A program made the position numbers and the translations under genes. DNA of 64,000 bases. Origin: Hoplostethus atlanticus. Lineage: Eukaryota > Chordata > Actinopteri > Trachichthyiformes > Trachichthyidae. Below the pieces are notes generated by a model. The model was not told where the DNA came from and searched no databases. It worked only from the letters and a program-made list of their open reading frames with translations. Of the stretch, positions 24,280-38,036 are shown piece after piece; the stretch's first letter is position 1; every line of letters starts with the position of its first letter. Where the stretch lies: positions 1,643,501 to 1,707,500 of the forward strand of contig JAXDDX010000012.1 in the NCBI GenBank assembly GCA_034670405.1, written 5' to 3'.

Positions 24280-27200
24280 AGTGTAGTTTTCGTAATATTT
24301 CTGATTACCATCACTTCCTCTCAGTTCATGCGGGACCTGCTACTGCTTGAAGTAGCTTGATGCAAACCTCCTTGACCTCTGACCTGCCAGGGGGAGCGAT
24401 GTGGCTCTCCCAGTAATCTCCTGGAAGGACGTGAATGGTGTTTGGCTCTGTGTTTGTCAGTTAGGGCTGTTGGCCTTCACCCACGTGGGAAAGTCTCGCG
24501 TCTCTTTGCTGGTGCTGTTTCTGGTTCTGCTGTCCCTCTGTTTGGCTCATCATGGCAGCTGGAAGGAACACAGAGGGATTCCTCCTCTTCTATCTCTGGT
24601 GGTTGAGTCACCCCCCCCCTTCCATCCTCGCCGTTGGAGCTCATTAGGGCAAATGACCGTTCCCCTTTTCTTTTCATCCCCCGCCGTAATGTCCGTCAGC
24701 GCTGCTAGACAGACCCCAGGTGTACGTCTCCTCCTCGGTGTTGAATCGCTGGCCGGCATCCTGGCGAATCCACACCCAGATGCCAGACTGGCTGTCTAAC
24801 TGCCCCATGTTGCTGCCTAAACGGGCCAACGCTGGTGTCACCGCCAAACCCGCCCCGTGGTTTTGTGGGCCGTGGTTACTGGTGGGCCGCCAGTTGCTTC
24901 CAGTGCGGTCACGTGACTCCCAGTCTCGAGTCCTACCCTCTGGCAATCTCTCTCTACGCTCTTTCCATCTCTTCCCCTTTCTCCTGTCTCTTACTTGATG
25001 CGGCTGTGGATATTCACTCTTGGAGGATATAATCGACTCAACATACGGTCACCCGCCGAAAAGAGGGGCGCCATGAACGGTACAGTCCACCATTTGTCTT
25101 CTCTTCCTCTTCTGGTCCAGTGTCTGATCTTTCAATCCCATCCTCTGTTTTTTCCATTTAGTCTGACTTCTTCTGCTCTCCACGGTGGACATAGCCACTC
25201 GTTAATGCACTGTGAAAGCCCATTTATCTGCTGTAGTGGGGCCCCGGGGCCTGGGCGGCAGGCTTTGATGGTGGAGGAGGGGGGGGGGGAAGGGGTCTGG
25301 TTTGTGTAACGGCAAGTTTGCTGCCGTTGAGTAGACATGTAGGTCATCATGGTGAGATGGGGAGAGAGAAGACTGGAAAGGCTGGCAGAGGATGTAGGAG
25401 GGAGTCGAGGGGCTGGGGCTGTCATCGACGGGCTCTGTGAAGATAAGCTCTCCTTATGTACAGAGCTTCCGTTCAAAAATACTCCCATGTCTTTATCTCT
25501 TGTCTTTTTTTTACGTCCCTGTGCTTTTATCTCCCTCTCTAATGCATGCTCTTCTGCTACCCTTTTTCCTCTCTTCTTCTCACCCTGTAACATCTTCAAC
25601 TCCCTCCCTCTCCGAAGCGCTTACCCACTCGTGCACCGTCTGAATGGCATCTTGAAATCTTTTGTGTTTTGTGCCGTAGGAGTGAAAGGGTGTTCAGTGG
25701 TGAACTTTCTTTGACGTGCTGTGTGTGTGTGTGTGTGTGTGTGGGCCTGATGTGCAGTTAATCAGGGGTGAGATGAGTGTGTAGAGTGTTTAGCAAGAGG
25801 AAGGAATATCGAGGTGAGTTTATCTAGTGTTACTAATGGCTATTCCACTCGGACAAGCTCACCTATTTCACTTTAATAAAAAAAATGTTTATGGAAAGCC
25901 CCTCACAAATTCACAAAGTCTTAAACTATTGAGGTTTCAGGTTAAATTCTCAAGCAAGGACATGGGTGGTAGTCATATTTGCAGCAGTGTCACGAAAGTG
26001 GTTTTCTGTGAAATGTTTAGAAAAATGTAATGTTGAGCTACTTTTCAGGTGATAGTAGTGATGAGATTCATCTTTTTGTGGTTTAGAAAAGAAAACAAAC
26101 ATCAAGGCAACATGATGAGTTTGTGTGACCCTGAGTTTACTCATGAGTCCTTCTTTCTGTTTTACAACCTTTCTTGCAGAAATGTGATGGTCGTGATGTG
26201 AGGTTGAATGAGATCTTTCATGGGCAGAAAAGCAGGCAGAGCATGAAGCGATTCGTTGTTTTGTTCCTCTCTCCTGTTCATGTAGTCGCTCCATCTGTTA
26301 TTTCTTGTCTGAGCGCTTTACTGAGTTTTATTGTGTCTCAGTGTAATTGGGTCTGGTAGTTCATGCTCAGTGCTCCGTGTGAATGGCAACCCATGCTGCT
26401 GGATGGGTCCGGGGCTAAGTAGGCCCAGTCTGGTCTGTTCTGTCATCTCAAGAAAGAACAAGGGGCCCCTCCATGTTTGCCTTTACGGGTGTGAGGGCTC
26501 TGCGCCGAGGAACACTTAAATTGGAGAGGGTTTTTTTTTGTATCAAGTTCTGCAGAATATCCCCTTGAAACCAAAGCTACCGAGCGTGAGATTGCCTGCG
26601 TGGCTGACCTTTTCTCAAAGCAAGGAAGCGAAGGAGAGGGGTGGGTTTAGAAGTACAAATATTTCCAGTTTCTCTGCATCCCGGGACATTGTTGCGGTCC
26701 ATCTGCAGCTGTTTATGGAAAAACAGGAGGCGAGTTCTCTTTGCCCTCACTTTGCTCAATTGTGCTGACGGTACATTGTGGTCGGGGCATGTTAGCAATC
26801 AACATCCAGCCCTCGCCTAACAAGGGCTAAATTGAAATCACATTCGCTCCCACATCTCTCTGTTGGCTGCTAAATCACTACTGTTTCTCCACTGCTAATT
26901 GGCGTTGGAGTGGCTGGAACCCCCGTTTGCTTTCAAAGCTTATTGAAACTACAAAGGCTCGCCTCGCCTCCCCTCAAGAACCTCGAAACTTGGCGCTGTG
27001 CCCCATGCTTGCTTTTCTCACCCACCCGGAAAAAAAAAAAAAAGCAGGAATCAATTTCAGGGTTTACCTTTCACACGGCTATAAACAAATCACCCAGAGT
27101 GATGTCTTGGAGGAGGAGGAGAGTGTTAGTTGGAGGTCCAGGGATTATGTTGGTTGTACCTGGTTTTGAGCACTAGAGGGTGCTATTTGTTATGAAACTC

Positions 27201-28888
27201 ACCCTAAATAACAAATGGGTTAGTTAGCTGTGTCCCTTTTCATGCCGATAAGTACATACTAATAACACTAATAACCCCATATGTGTCATAGACTGCCCTC
27301 CACTCAATAAGCATGTCATGAAAAATCACTACCCCATCCTAACTGCCTGCCTCTCCCCCCTTCCCTCTCCTCCCATTGACTGCTTCCCTCCCAGCAGTCT
27401 CTCCTCTGCCCAGTGTGTCCTTTGTTCATTGGCCAGCTGAAACCGAGCCCTCTCCTTATCTTTGAGTCTTTATGTGCGTTCGATTCCCTTCCTTCCTCTC
27501 CATCTGGCTGATGTTGTCCTTCGCTGGGGTTTCTGGACCTTTTAAATGTGATGAATGGGAGGTTTGTCTTCTTGTTGAACTGAAGTCAGCCAGTGTTTGT
27601 TTGTGTTTTCTCCTTGTCTCGTGTCTTGGATCACTCCGAGTTCACCAAAGTCAAAACGGATGCTGTAAATACGATGAGCACTGATGAGTGGGATATTGGG
27701 TTTCTCAGGGACGATTTCTTCGAGAGTGCCACGGTTATGATTGCAGTACCATCATATCCTTTTTAGTCTTTGGCCTCTATCTCCGAACTAGGTGATGAGG
27801 TGTGTGGCTGTTAGGTTTGCCCTACGCATGTCTGCTTTAAAGGCCCTAAGGATTGGCACGCTCTGTTGGCCTAGTTCTGCGGCATACCTCCACCTTGTCA
27901 CTGAGTCGCCAGCTAGATATAACCCAGCACATCAAACCCTACTGCCCCCTAGCTCACATTACCCTCCTCCTTTACCCCCAGCACTGTGCATCCTACAGAT
28001 CTGACTGAGCCTATAGTTCGTTTTTGTCATAGCACTCTTTAAATAGTACCCCTACTGAACTTTGTTTTAGGGAGCTCCCTCGAAGAGCGCCCTAGTTTCC
28101 ACTCTCCGTCGCCATGTCAGTAGGGGTGGGGAAAAAAAAGATGCACCAGTCTCAAGGAATAGTGACGGTATATACTGCACCTCAGTACATAGGTATGTCA
28201 ACGACTTGTTTGCATGTCACCAGTGTGCGTGTAGTGCAGGGGTTGTTGGCCTGACAGCTGATTTGATCCCGGTGAGTTGCAGGGGTCTATTTTGGGGAGA
28301 TTGAGTGCTATCAAAGCCTCAATGTTGAGACCTTAAATGGGTCCAGTTTCCTCCCTGGGCTGTAATTTGGGCCACCGTCCAAAAGGCACAAGGTACCTGT
28401 CAGCACTCCAGGTACATGTGGCAGTCAAGAATGAATAGTTTGGGTGGGTCTCTACAGAAATGCCTAGAACCAGAACCTAAAGTGGGTAAACCTTGTCTCA
28501 ACCTACGACCCAGACTCTTTAAAGCAGCCGCCTATCTCTGCTCCGTCGTTCGCTCGCCCTCTCCTGCCCGCCGCTCCTGTCTTTCCCCATTTGATTGAGC
28601 TGGCCTGGCGCTGATGGGGTGGGAAAGCACCGTTCTAAATTTGTCACCCACCCACCCACCCCTCCCCAGCCACGACACATGCTCTCCTGGGGGGGTGGAG
28701 CGAAAGGAGGGGGAGGTGGCCGTACCTCTGAACCTGTCAGTCTAGCTTTTATGTCCCAGTCGTCCTCGTCCCACCAGTCTCCAGAGCTCTGACCTTCCCC
28801 GGGACTCAACCAGTAGACCCCTAAAGACTTCTTACCCTCTGAGCCATCCCACGATTTAAACCCTCCAACACAATGGCTTTCTATACAG
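24280..28888. other. Gene-free stretch
   Basis: No supported gene. Frames up to 155 codons (for example minus strand 25132-25599) show only low-complexity composition. A (GT)n tract sits at 25719-25743. Confidence 0.45.
25719..25743. repeat. (GT)n microsatellite
   Basis: About 12 GT units. Confidence 0.9.
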
Positions 28889-31515
28889 CCTGAGAACATA
28901 ACCTACGCTGAAGAGGTAAGTTTTTTTTATTTTTTTTACGACTGTCTCCAGTTGGTTGTTTCCCAGAGGCTTCAACAGTTTGAGTTACTACAGTGATGAA
29001 GGTTTCTGCTTCAACATTTCCATTTCTTGTGATTGGCGTCGATTTAGATTACACGTGTTCTCAAGAGAGTCATTGATGGTCAGATGTATTCTTGATGTCT
29101 TGTATATTTTATGTGTTAGGTGAAAAATGAGTCTGAGGCAGTGTTTGTCTCATCTATTGTAAATTATTAGTAGTATTATTAGTAGTGGCACAGAGGAGAT
29201 GGGTGGGGGGGGTTGAGTTATGATGTGTTGATATAGAACAGTCTGGTCCAGTTTCTGATGACTTTCAGATTAATTTGGGATCCTGCTGTTCCTGTTTTGA
29301 CAGGGAGCTGCCTAGCAACAAATGATGTCTGTTATCTCGCAGCGACGAATTACATCTTCTGATATCTCAATTCAAATGTTTCGCCTCGTAAAATGGTTTA
29401 ATAGTTCCGTCCGCTCGACAGGAAGTGAACCTCTTGATATCCAGACTGCCACTGTGTTCAGGAGTGAACAGTTTAAGGTGAAGTGGAGGTTTGGATTTTG
29501 GGGTGGCGAGCTTCTCCATGTGCGGTTCATTCAGTAGCGAGTGATTGGCTGGGAAACTACAGTTGTTCATTGTGCTGCACCTGCTCTCACTCTGTCAGGG
29601 TGCACAGACCGAAATAGAGCACTGCCTAACAGGGCAACACACACACACTTGTAAACACACAAGTTTTCCATACATACTGTTGACTACAGCAACTTTTTTT
29701 TTTCAGGTGATTTTTTGTTTTGTTTTGCAGCAACAATCAAAATGCATGTAAGGATTCACCTAAATCATCTGTTACCATGTGTGAAGTTTCTTTTAGTGTG
29801 ATTGATTACTGTCAGGGAAAAACTGTCAACTGCTTCGGTGTTGTTGTGATGGGCCTGATAACCCAGATGTATGCACACACACTCATCTGTTTGCATCTGT
29901 GTGCATCATTTAATCATGACGCCCTCGGCCGATGGGTTTATTTTTACCGGGCCGTTCCAAAAATACACCAGTCCCAGTTCAGGGTTACTTAATTGGCTGA
30001 GGTGCTGATCTAATTTCCGGCCTGGGTGAGGTAAAGCAGAGCTGCGATGCTGTCGACATCTTCTACGCTTACACGTTGCCAAGCCGCTGAGTGTTAGTCC
30101 GGCTGTGTAACCGTCACCTTTCTCAGCTGTTAGTAATGGTGTCAGACCGCCGGGGGCAATCACCGTGGCTTCGCTGGCTCGGATCCAGAGCGTCTGATGT
30201 CCTAGCCGATGGATATGACGCTTACTGTGTTCATGTATCACGGTTGGGATTAGACATTGAGTCAATTTGCTTTTGTGTGTCACATGTCAAGATGGATAGA
30301 TGGGTACTTCTTTGTCATTGTACTACTAATAGTGATAATGAGAAATGCCTACAGCAGTGTGGAGTGTCTACAGGCTTCACAGGACCGCGTCAAGCCTCCG
30401 TGTGGATTAATATCACATCTCCAAAGGAAGTGCAGGCAGAGCCACCGTACTACACATGCCTCATGCTTTCAAACCCCCATTTTAGCCTAGGCCTCACCTT
30501 GTCAACACCCAGAGTTGTCCTCAAACAGAGGGATGACAAATCGAATAGGGGTTAGTGTCCTTGTTTACAGTCCTGTTTGGTCCCCGTAGACAGGCATCCA
30601 AGGCTCAATAGGAAACATTCATCAAATTCACTCCATTTAAACCGGTGTGTCAGAATTTTGTATTTGAAACGGCCTGTAGACTAACTATATACAAGAGCTG
30701 TGATGAGTGTATGGGTCGCCTGACCTCCTTCGCTCCTCATTATGGTAACTGGATCCCCATCCCTCGGCAGATCTGTCTGAGACAGAGAGGGGGAGATGAG
30801 GCTAGAAGGAGGTAAAACCTTCACAGTCCCCCTGTCCCAGCTGTCTGCAGACCCATAACATGTTTATGGGCTTCCTCCAGGCTCTTTCCTGCACCCACAG
30901 TCTTGCAGGAGGCTTATGCCTAGTGGTCTTAAGTGCAGGTCTTATGTGTAGATTTACCCGCCACTTCCTGTTTGGAATCTACTTAGTGGTGCTTTATGAT
31001 GAGCTACTAATAGCTCAAAGTACTTGAAGCTGGGGTCTCTGCCCTTGGCGTTGACCTCAGACCTGAGCTCTGACACAAGCTGCTATGGTTGCGACGGAGC
31101 TACCACTGTGGCTAGTCATGCATTATGCTGTAGTCACAGTCTGAGACCAAAACAATGTATAGAAGAACCTGGAAATACAGTGGCACACACATGCATACGG
31201 ACGAAAGATGTGATGTAGGTGAATTTATTGTCTACTGCATTGAAAGCATGACCTATGATATTTAACACACATCCTGTACAGGTGTGCAGAGGGAATGTAT
31301 ACTCCAGTGCACTTTGATTTTGATTAATACTTTTTTTTTTTTTACCCAGAATCCCTTGAGCATGGTTGTATGCCTGGTTGTACTTGAAAAGAGGCACAAC
31401 AATGTGACAAGTTGATTGGGTTTTGGACGTTCCCTTAGAATTGCCTCTATTTTGGATGAAATACTGCTGGAGGATTGTTTTTTTGCTTTCATCAGCTGCA
31501 CTGGGCTTCACGAAG

Positions 31516-31585
31516 GGAGGAGGAGGAGGAGGAGGAGGAGGAGGAGGAGGAGGAGGAGGAGGAGGAGGAGGAGGAGGAGGAGGAG
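31516..31585. repeat. (GGA)n microsatellite
   Basis: About 23 GGA triplets without interruption. The poly-Gly/poly-Arg/poly-Pro frames across it are repeat translations. Confidence 0.95.
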
Positions 31586-34005
31586 AAAAAATAGGAAGAA
31601 AGTGAAGCTGAACAGTCAATTTGTGGTGACGTTGCGGGGCCGCGCCGCCAGCTGTGCGTTGACAATCTGTCGGCAAGTCTCTTTACACACATGAACACAT
31701 GCACACAGCCTTGGACAGGACATGGCTGTGGAAAGGAGGAGTCATCGTGGTTTGGATCCCTTGGTGTAAAAGGTTTTTAAATTGAATGAGCAGAAAGAGG
31801 AGCTATAAGTGATCTTCATGCAACTTATATGACAATTACAGTTTCTCTGGCTGGTCGAACGTCCTGATGAACTATGACATATACCAACAATAATACGTTT
31901 GTTTTATAATATTTCAACATAGCAGAAGCATGCACTATTGAGCTTCTGGATCATCGAGTTCCCAGATCGCTCTCTGGAAATAGGTGTATGCTGCCAGGCA
32001 CCTCTGCTGCTATGGTTGGTTCAGTTCACCAATGGCAGTCTCCCAGCGCTGGCTAACCTCGAGTTGTGCCGACTGATCTGGAAGATTCTCTGGAGGGGAA
32101 TTGCGAGAGACAAGCTTTTAGTGTCTCCATCCTCTCTTCGTGTTCCCATCCTCTAAACCGAGCAGGATGACAGCTCTTGGGAAGGTGTCCGGGGATGGAA
32201 ACCGCACCAGGAATTCCCTGGCAAACGGGATCGGCGAAGGATTCTGGTGCTGTAGCTGCCCAGGCCAGATGTGCTGTCAGACTAACAGTCTTGGGTACAG
32301 ATCTTTCCCCAGGGCGCCGTTTGAATCCGATACTGTAGACGTGTATTGCAGGATTTCAGGTGCATCACATGCTTTGAGGATGACATCATCATTGTGCACC
32401 AACAACAGATGGTCCCACACTGTCTCTTGTATTAACAGATTATCCATGGAAAAACAACCACGACCAGCAGATTCAGCATCAGTTTAGCGGAAGTGGAAGG
32501 CATCTTAAACCCATTAGAAGTGTTTTGTGAGAACATGATATAATAAACACAACTTTTAATACTTCATCAGACAATTGTGTCGTTAATGACAATCTCTCCA
32601 GTACTCCAGAAAGTGATTACACAGGAAGACGTTGCTAATAACTGGTTTGCAGCCTATCCTATGCACATCGGTGGATGCATGTTGCGTCTTGTGAGAGGCT
32701 GCCGAAGGGGATTTGAGAGGCGCGTAACACCGGACCCCTTGCAGCGCTCCACTTTGAGCTCCCTGCTTAAGACCTCTTATCTGTTTTTATTTTGGGAAAG
32801 CCACGCTGAGGTGTCTGTGTTTCTGGGTGTTTATATACACTACACAATGGCTCATGAAGGTCAGTGTTTTTCCTCGGTCTTGATCTATTTGCGGCTAGTG
32901 TGGCTGTAAAAGTTTCCAACGACTTGAGGCGGTTATGAAAGGAAGTTGATAACGAGGTACGAAGCTCTGGTCCAGGAGTGTCTCTTGACGTTTGAGGTGT
33001 CTCATGTCTGACCTCAGAGGCCAGGCGAGGGTCAGGGTGCCAGTGAGGGTGCACATACTGGGAGATATTTCAACTAGCCAAGTAACACTTTGCCTGTTTA
33101 GGTGGAGGTATAGCCTGATTATATTTCAAACCAAACAGTGTCTCTGTGCTTGTGTGTATACTTCTGTACATCTCAATGATATTTACCCGACCTTCTGAAG
33201 GTTCTCCAAAGTGCCTGAAGGCAACAACTGCTCACCCAGGAAACCCAGAAGTTATATTAACTTTGAAATGATACTATAATTAAATGATATTGTCACTCTC
33301 TATTCAAAGATCAAAGGGTGCTGAATTCCCATCATGCCTAGTAAAAGACACCAAACAATATTGCAAATGGCGTTTTAGTCTCATTTTTCTCCCCTCTAAC
33401 TCCCTTTTATGCAGTAGTATGAATGTGTTTACCTTTCATTCCCTACCCCCCCCGTCTGAATTTACGGCCATGCGGTGCAGGCGCGAGCTCTGTTATGTGT
33501 CTGCAGAGACTGCGTGGTCGAACACATTGGATCCCTCTGCCGCTCTCTCTCGCCAGAAAAGACGGATATCTTTCCTGCGGCGTGCCATAAATCTGGGCTT
33601 TATTTCTAAGAGGGCTGTGAAAGAGCACAGAGCAGGAGACGAGCCCTGCTAATGCTTACGTCTCCCTCTCCGTCGCTCTTCCACCTCTTTGTCTTTTTCC
33701 AAATGGTTTTCCAACCGTGAAGGTGGTGCAACCATTAAGCGCTTCTACTCCACCAGACCTGTCGGGACGCCTCTCTCGGCTAGAGGTCATTTGAAGTGCA
33801 AGTGGACTGTCTGGAAGTGTTTATCTAATATGCACCTCTCTGACTGCACATGTGAAGTTGTCCAGGCTGAAATTGACTTTGAATGTGTGGCTGACTGAAC
33901 ATCTGCGATGATGATTAGTGGAGAGGTGTGGCTCTGTGTTATATTAAACACGACCCGTCTTGGTCCTTGTGCTGTTTAATTTCAAGATCCAAAAGTGCCT
34001 TTCTT

Positions 34006-34110
34006 ACAGGGTTAGACCGATATCAGCTTGCCAATATGTTGGTCCGATATTGGCCTCTTATTGAAAATCAGATATCAGCCAGTCACTGTCGTTCACCCCT
34101 GATAGGATGG
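34006..34110 (+). mobile_element. CCGATAT-family fragment, copy C
   Basis: Begins CAGGGTTAGACCGATATCAG and continues with CCAATATGTTGGTCCGATAT, then GGCCTCTTATTGAAAATCAG. This parallels the left part of copy A (23.8 kb). The right terminus is not clear, so this may be a truncated copy. Confidence 0.5.
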
Positions 34111-35580
34111 AATTGAATGCAGTTTGATTACACATTTATTGTATGATTGATCAAAACCACACTGGTTGGTAATGGGACGCCCATAACCTGAATTGATTCT
34201 AATCTGAAGGTTTGATTGGTTTCCACACATTATTATGTTTTATCATCATTATTGTTATCCTGGGTTTTAGTGGAGGGTTCGTACCAAGTATGTTTGGAGG
34301 GGCTTACTTGGACTCTGGAGTGTTTTCTTCTTTCGTTTGGTTCGTTTGCCATTCAAACCTTGATGTTCACCAAAGAACTGCATCGAGACGGTTGGAAAAT
34401 GTGGGTCTTGGTCCTCTTCCAAGCAAACCACATCGAACCTACTACAGGAAATGACCCCAAAAGTAAGGTTTCATAAGCATAAGGAGACTGATATTGACAT
34501 CTGATAGCCAGAACGGACTGATGCTCATATTCAGCTATTTCTTCAAGTGTTATCTGGTAGGAACACCAGAGAAGGTAAATTACAACAAGCATTTCAGTTG
34601 GACAATCGGTGGACAGGGTTAACTCTGAGTAAACTCTCAGTTGGTTTACCTCAGGTTGTTTGTAGTGGGTTGCGGTTTGTTTTTGGCTGTGATGTGCAAG
34701 TAATAGTAATCCCTCTTAATGCAGCGCTACACGCGTTCACATTCCCCATATCTGCAGCTGCATAGTTACTAATTAACACCCACCTCTTTCCGCATGGGGC
34801 TGGATGCTAAATAAAATACCATTACTTAGAAAAAACAACCCCTGTGACCATCTGTGCGCTTTGGTTTGCTTCTGTGCATGCTTCTTTGTGTGTCTGTGCC
34901 GTTGACAGCCCTATATTACTGTCTGGATAAATCCTACAATTCACCTCAAGGATTAGAGAACAAGACGAGCAGCGTTGCATCATAGCGGCGGCCTGCGCGG
35001 TCTTGCCCCCATCCTTGGCAGTGAAGAGTCACCATTGTTAATGACAGGGTAGGTGGTTTTTGTTGGCCTGATCTCATCCTCGTAGCAGATGAGTCATAGA
35101 AATAAACACTAACCGCAACTCTGACTGCCAAACAGCCAGACTGCACATAGCGATAGGCGTAGTGACGATAACGAGGATAATAAAGCCAGGTTGGGTATGC
35201 GCTTGATTGAAATTGACATTTTTTTTTTATACCATTAAAGGAGCTACATGTAGTATTTTTACATCAATAAATCATTAAACCACTTGAACAAACAGGCAGA
35301 TTGTCAGCCTCTTCACTACATTTTACATTGTGTGCAGATTTTGTGGGAAATCTGCTGTATTGCTTTATGGCACAAAGGGAGATTGCTTTATGGCACGAAA
35401 CAGAAACTGTTTTTACTTTGCAAGTAATAGACAACTTTATTCCAGTTTCATTATTCTATTACTTGCTAACTGCGTAGGTTCAACTTCACGTTCGCTTACC
35501 TTGTCAGAATACATATTGTCTGTCATCAAGGGCTGTTATCGGCTCTTATCCTTCTTCTGGCTCTTCAAAACACCAGATTT

Positions 35581-35598
35581 GGGGGGGGGGGGGGGGGG
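35581..35598. repeat. G18 homopolymer
   Basis: 18 consecutive G. Length is likely to be inaccurate in any assembly, and the run could form a G-quadruplex. Confidence 0.9.
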
Positions 35599-36054
35599 AC
35601 AAGTACCAACATCAAGGATGGAACAGGTTTTATGGGAAATGTAGTCTTAATTTTGAGACACACATAATACTAGCACATTTAAGGCCTGCGGCATCCTGTG
35701 TAATGTCTCTAACAAGGATCACACTTGTGACCTTAACATCCCAAACATTAGACCAAGAAGTCCTAAAATTAGCCTGCTATCTACACAGCCTGACCTCACC
35801 AGGTCTCTACAGAGATTCAGCAACACTTAACTCCGCTGACAGAGTCCAGTCCTTCAACTCAGCACTCTGCAGAGACACACACACATGAATGCAAAGTGAC
35901 TGAGGTTTAGCCTGGACGAGGATGGAGAGGGGAGGCGAGGGGAAAAAAAGTGTAGCCTGCTTTATTTGTACTTGGAGGTCATGGGTGGGTACTTTGACAA
36001 TTTCAGTGTGTTGTTTTACTAGGAAATAAATGTTGGGCAGGACCCAGCAGTTGT

Positions 36055-36101
36055 GTGCGTGTGCGTGTGCGTGTGCGTGTGCGTGTGTGTGTGTGTGTGT
36101 G
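36055..36101. repeat. (GTGTGC)n/(GT)n microsatellite
   Basis: GTGTGC units passing into plain GT. Confidence 0.9.
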
Positions 36102-36667
36102 CGCTGCGCCAGATGAGCTCACCTCGAAGAAGCATCCAAATATGCCACCTATAAAACGTCCACACCCTAGTCTGGCTGCGTCGTGTGCACTCATACCTGC
36201 ATCGATCTTGATTAGCGAGACTAGACAGATTAATATGACTTGACAGACGTTATGATGATGTGAAAAGATTGTTCTGTATCGGTGTTTTTGAAACGGTCCA
36301 ACAACCTGTCTTCCATTTTACGACAACTTTCAAAAGTCAGCGCTCTTTTGTTTCTCTGGGTTTTTCTCTCAGGTGCTTTTCAGGTTGCTATTCTGAGCGT
36401 TACCCATCAGTCTAAAGCCACTGAACTGACAAACTGACCTCTGCCTCCATCCGCCAGATCTGGCTCGCGTTGATTCCCCCGTGTGCTCGGCGGTGACAGG
36501 TTTTGGTCTTTGTGCTGCAGTGAGATAAAGACGGCAGTGGCTGTTTTTTTTGTTTTTTTTTCCCCAACAGCATCTGAAAAGCATTATTGGGCTCCGTGCC
36601 AGACTCGCTGCAGTGCCCCTCTCAAAGGAGTGATAAGCGCGTCGTCATCATGTTGATGTACAGACGG

Positions 36668-36669
<2 letters not shown>

Positions 36670-36699
<30 letters not shown>
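36670..36699. repeat. (GT)n microsatellite
   Basis: About 15 GT units. Confidence 0.9.
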
Positions 36700-36700
<1 letters not shown>

Positions 36701-37080
36701 TGCACGTGCTTCTGTCCTGCGCTTGTGCCGTTCAGTTACAGCGTAATCGTACGAGGGAGCGGGTTTACACAGGCTCACTTCCCTCTGACTCAGGGAGTAC
36801 TAATTTGTGTGTGCTTTGGGACACACGGGGTGTTAAAGTGCGTTAAAAAAGAGTGGGGAATTCTGAGACTGTCGATAAATCAGTCTATTTTTCTCCCCCC
36901 CCCCCCGCGCCTCCTTTTTGGCCATGCTAGGGATAACCGAGGCATGTAGCGTAATGATAGCATTACTCACCGCCTCCTCTAGCAGAGCTTACAGCTGATT
37001 TCACATTCCCTCAGTTTCACTTATTCTCGCTTGCAGCTTTTTTTCTTCACTCTCTCCCACTCACCTTCTCTTTTCTATCC

Positions 37081-37138
37081 CTCCCTCCCTCTCTCTCTCC
37101 CCCCCTCCCTCCTTCTCTCTCTCTCTCTCTCTCTCTCT
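37081..37138. repeat. Pyrimidine-rich (CT)n tract
   Basis: CCCT/CT repeats in a strongly pyrimidine-biased kilobase upstream of the first svil coding exon. A second CT tract followed by a C run lies at about 37768-37817. Confidence 0.85.
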
Positions 37139-37768
37139 GTCTTTGCATGCGGCTCCTTTTTTATTTTGTCCCCACTGAGAGATGAGTGGAATTTCTCATC
37201 CGTCCGAGAGAGGGTCGTTTTAACTTTCTCCTCTTCTTCTCCTGCTCACTTCATTTCCCCTCCCACCTGCCCCCCCCCCCTCCCCTCTTTCTGACGCTCT
37301 GCACCGGTTTCTCTGGCATCACACTCCTGCCTGTGAGCCAAGGGAAGGCAGCACTCTCCTGGGACTTCCTAACTATCTTTCTCTCACGCAGTCTTATTTT
37401 TTTATTTTTTTCCCTTCTCCGTCCTTGTGAGCTTCATCCTGCAGGATGCGGGACTGTTTGCTCCAAAGTGTTAGCATAGTAGGGATGGGGCCCGACTTGC
37501 TTGTCTTGGCTAATGAGCTTAGTCTGTGCTGAGCAGCTTTCAGCCCTGCAGGTTGTTTTAGTGGGCAGCGGTTAGCCCTCAGTGGTTAGCGACCAGGGGC
37601 CAGAGCAGAGGAGTGGATCTCAGAAGTGGTAGAGCTGCAGCCACAGCTTCACCACTCCTCTCTGCCTACCAGGACCACCGCTACTTCTACCACCACCACC
37701 GCTGCTGCTGGGATGTGGATGATCTCTCTATCCCCTCCCTCTCTCTAACGCTACCTGACTTCCCTCCC

Positions 37769-37804
<36 letters not shown>

Positions 37805-37978
37805 CCCCCCCCCCCCCTTCTCTCTCTGTCCTGGGGCATTGACGAACTGCTTTTGTAGCTGCATCACCTCCCAGGCTGTGGTTCTGCCCCTCTTTCTACT
37901 TCTCTTTCCATCTGTTTTACTCTCCCCTCGTTTCACTCCTGTTCTCTCCGGCTCTCTGCCCCTCACCTTGTTGCCAAA

Positions 37979-38036
37979 ATGTACCGGAACCCGTGGATCT
38001 CCAATTACCTGAGCCACGTCAAGTTTTGCAGCCAAG
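37979..38036 (+). CDS. svil: svil coding exon 1 (putative start)
   Basis: The ATG at 37979 has A at -3 (CAAAATGT) and begins [19 protein letters not shown]. The exon ends in phase 1 at a good donor, G|GTAAGG. The phase fits exon 2 exactly. No acceptor AG lies within about 100 bp upstream, which is pyrimidine-rich, so this is probably a first exon with its own 5' UTR, or an exon starting near 37873. I do not recall this peptide from the canonical human protein, so support comes from phase and splice sites. Confidence 0.6.

Larger units (their letters stand above)
28916..37978. other. Gene-free stretch upstream of first svil coding exon
   Basis: No coding exon supported. It contains a (GGA)n array, a G18 run, GT microsatellites, a CCGATAT-family fragment, and a long pyrimidine-rich region from about 36890 to 37960 just before the first coding exon. 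Confidence 0.45.

Noticed and set aside
28889..28915. 27-nt microexon candidate (PENITYAEE) with GTAAGT donor
   Set aside because: Good donor but only a moderate acceptor, and it lies upstream of the first coding exon with no in-frame partner.
30091..30555. 154-codon plus-strand ORF
   Set aside because: No family resemblance, no promoter or splice context; likely chance.
31134..31694. ORFs with poly-Pro, poly-Gly, poly-Arg or poly-Ser
   Set aside because: They are reading frames across the (GGA)n array.
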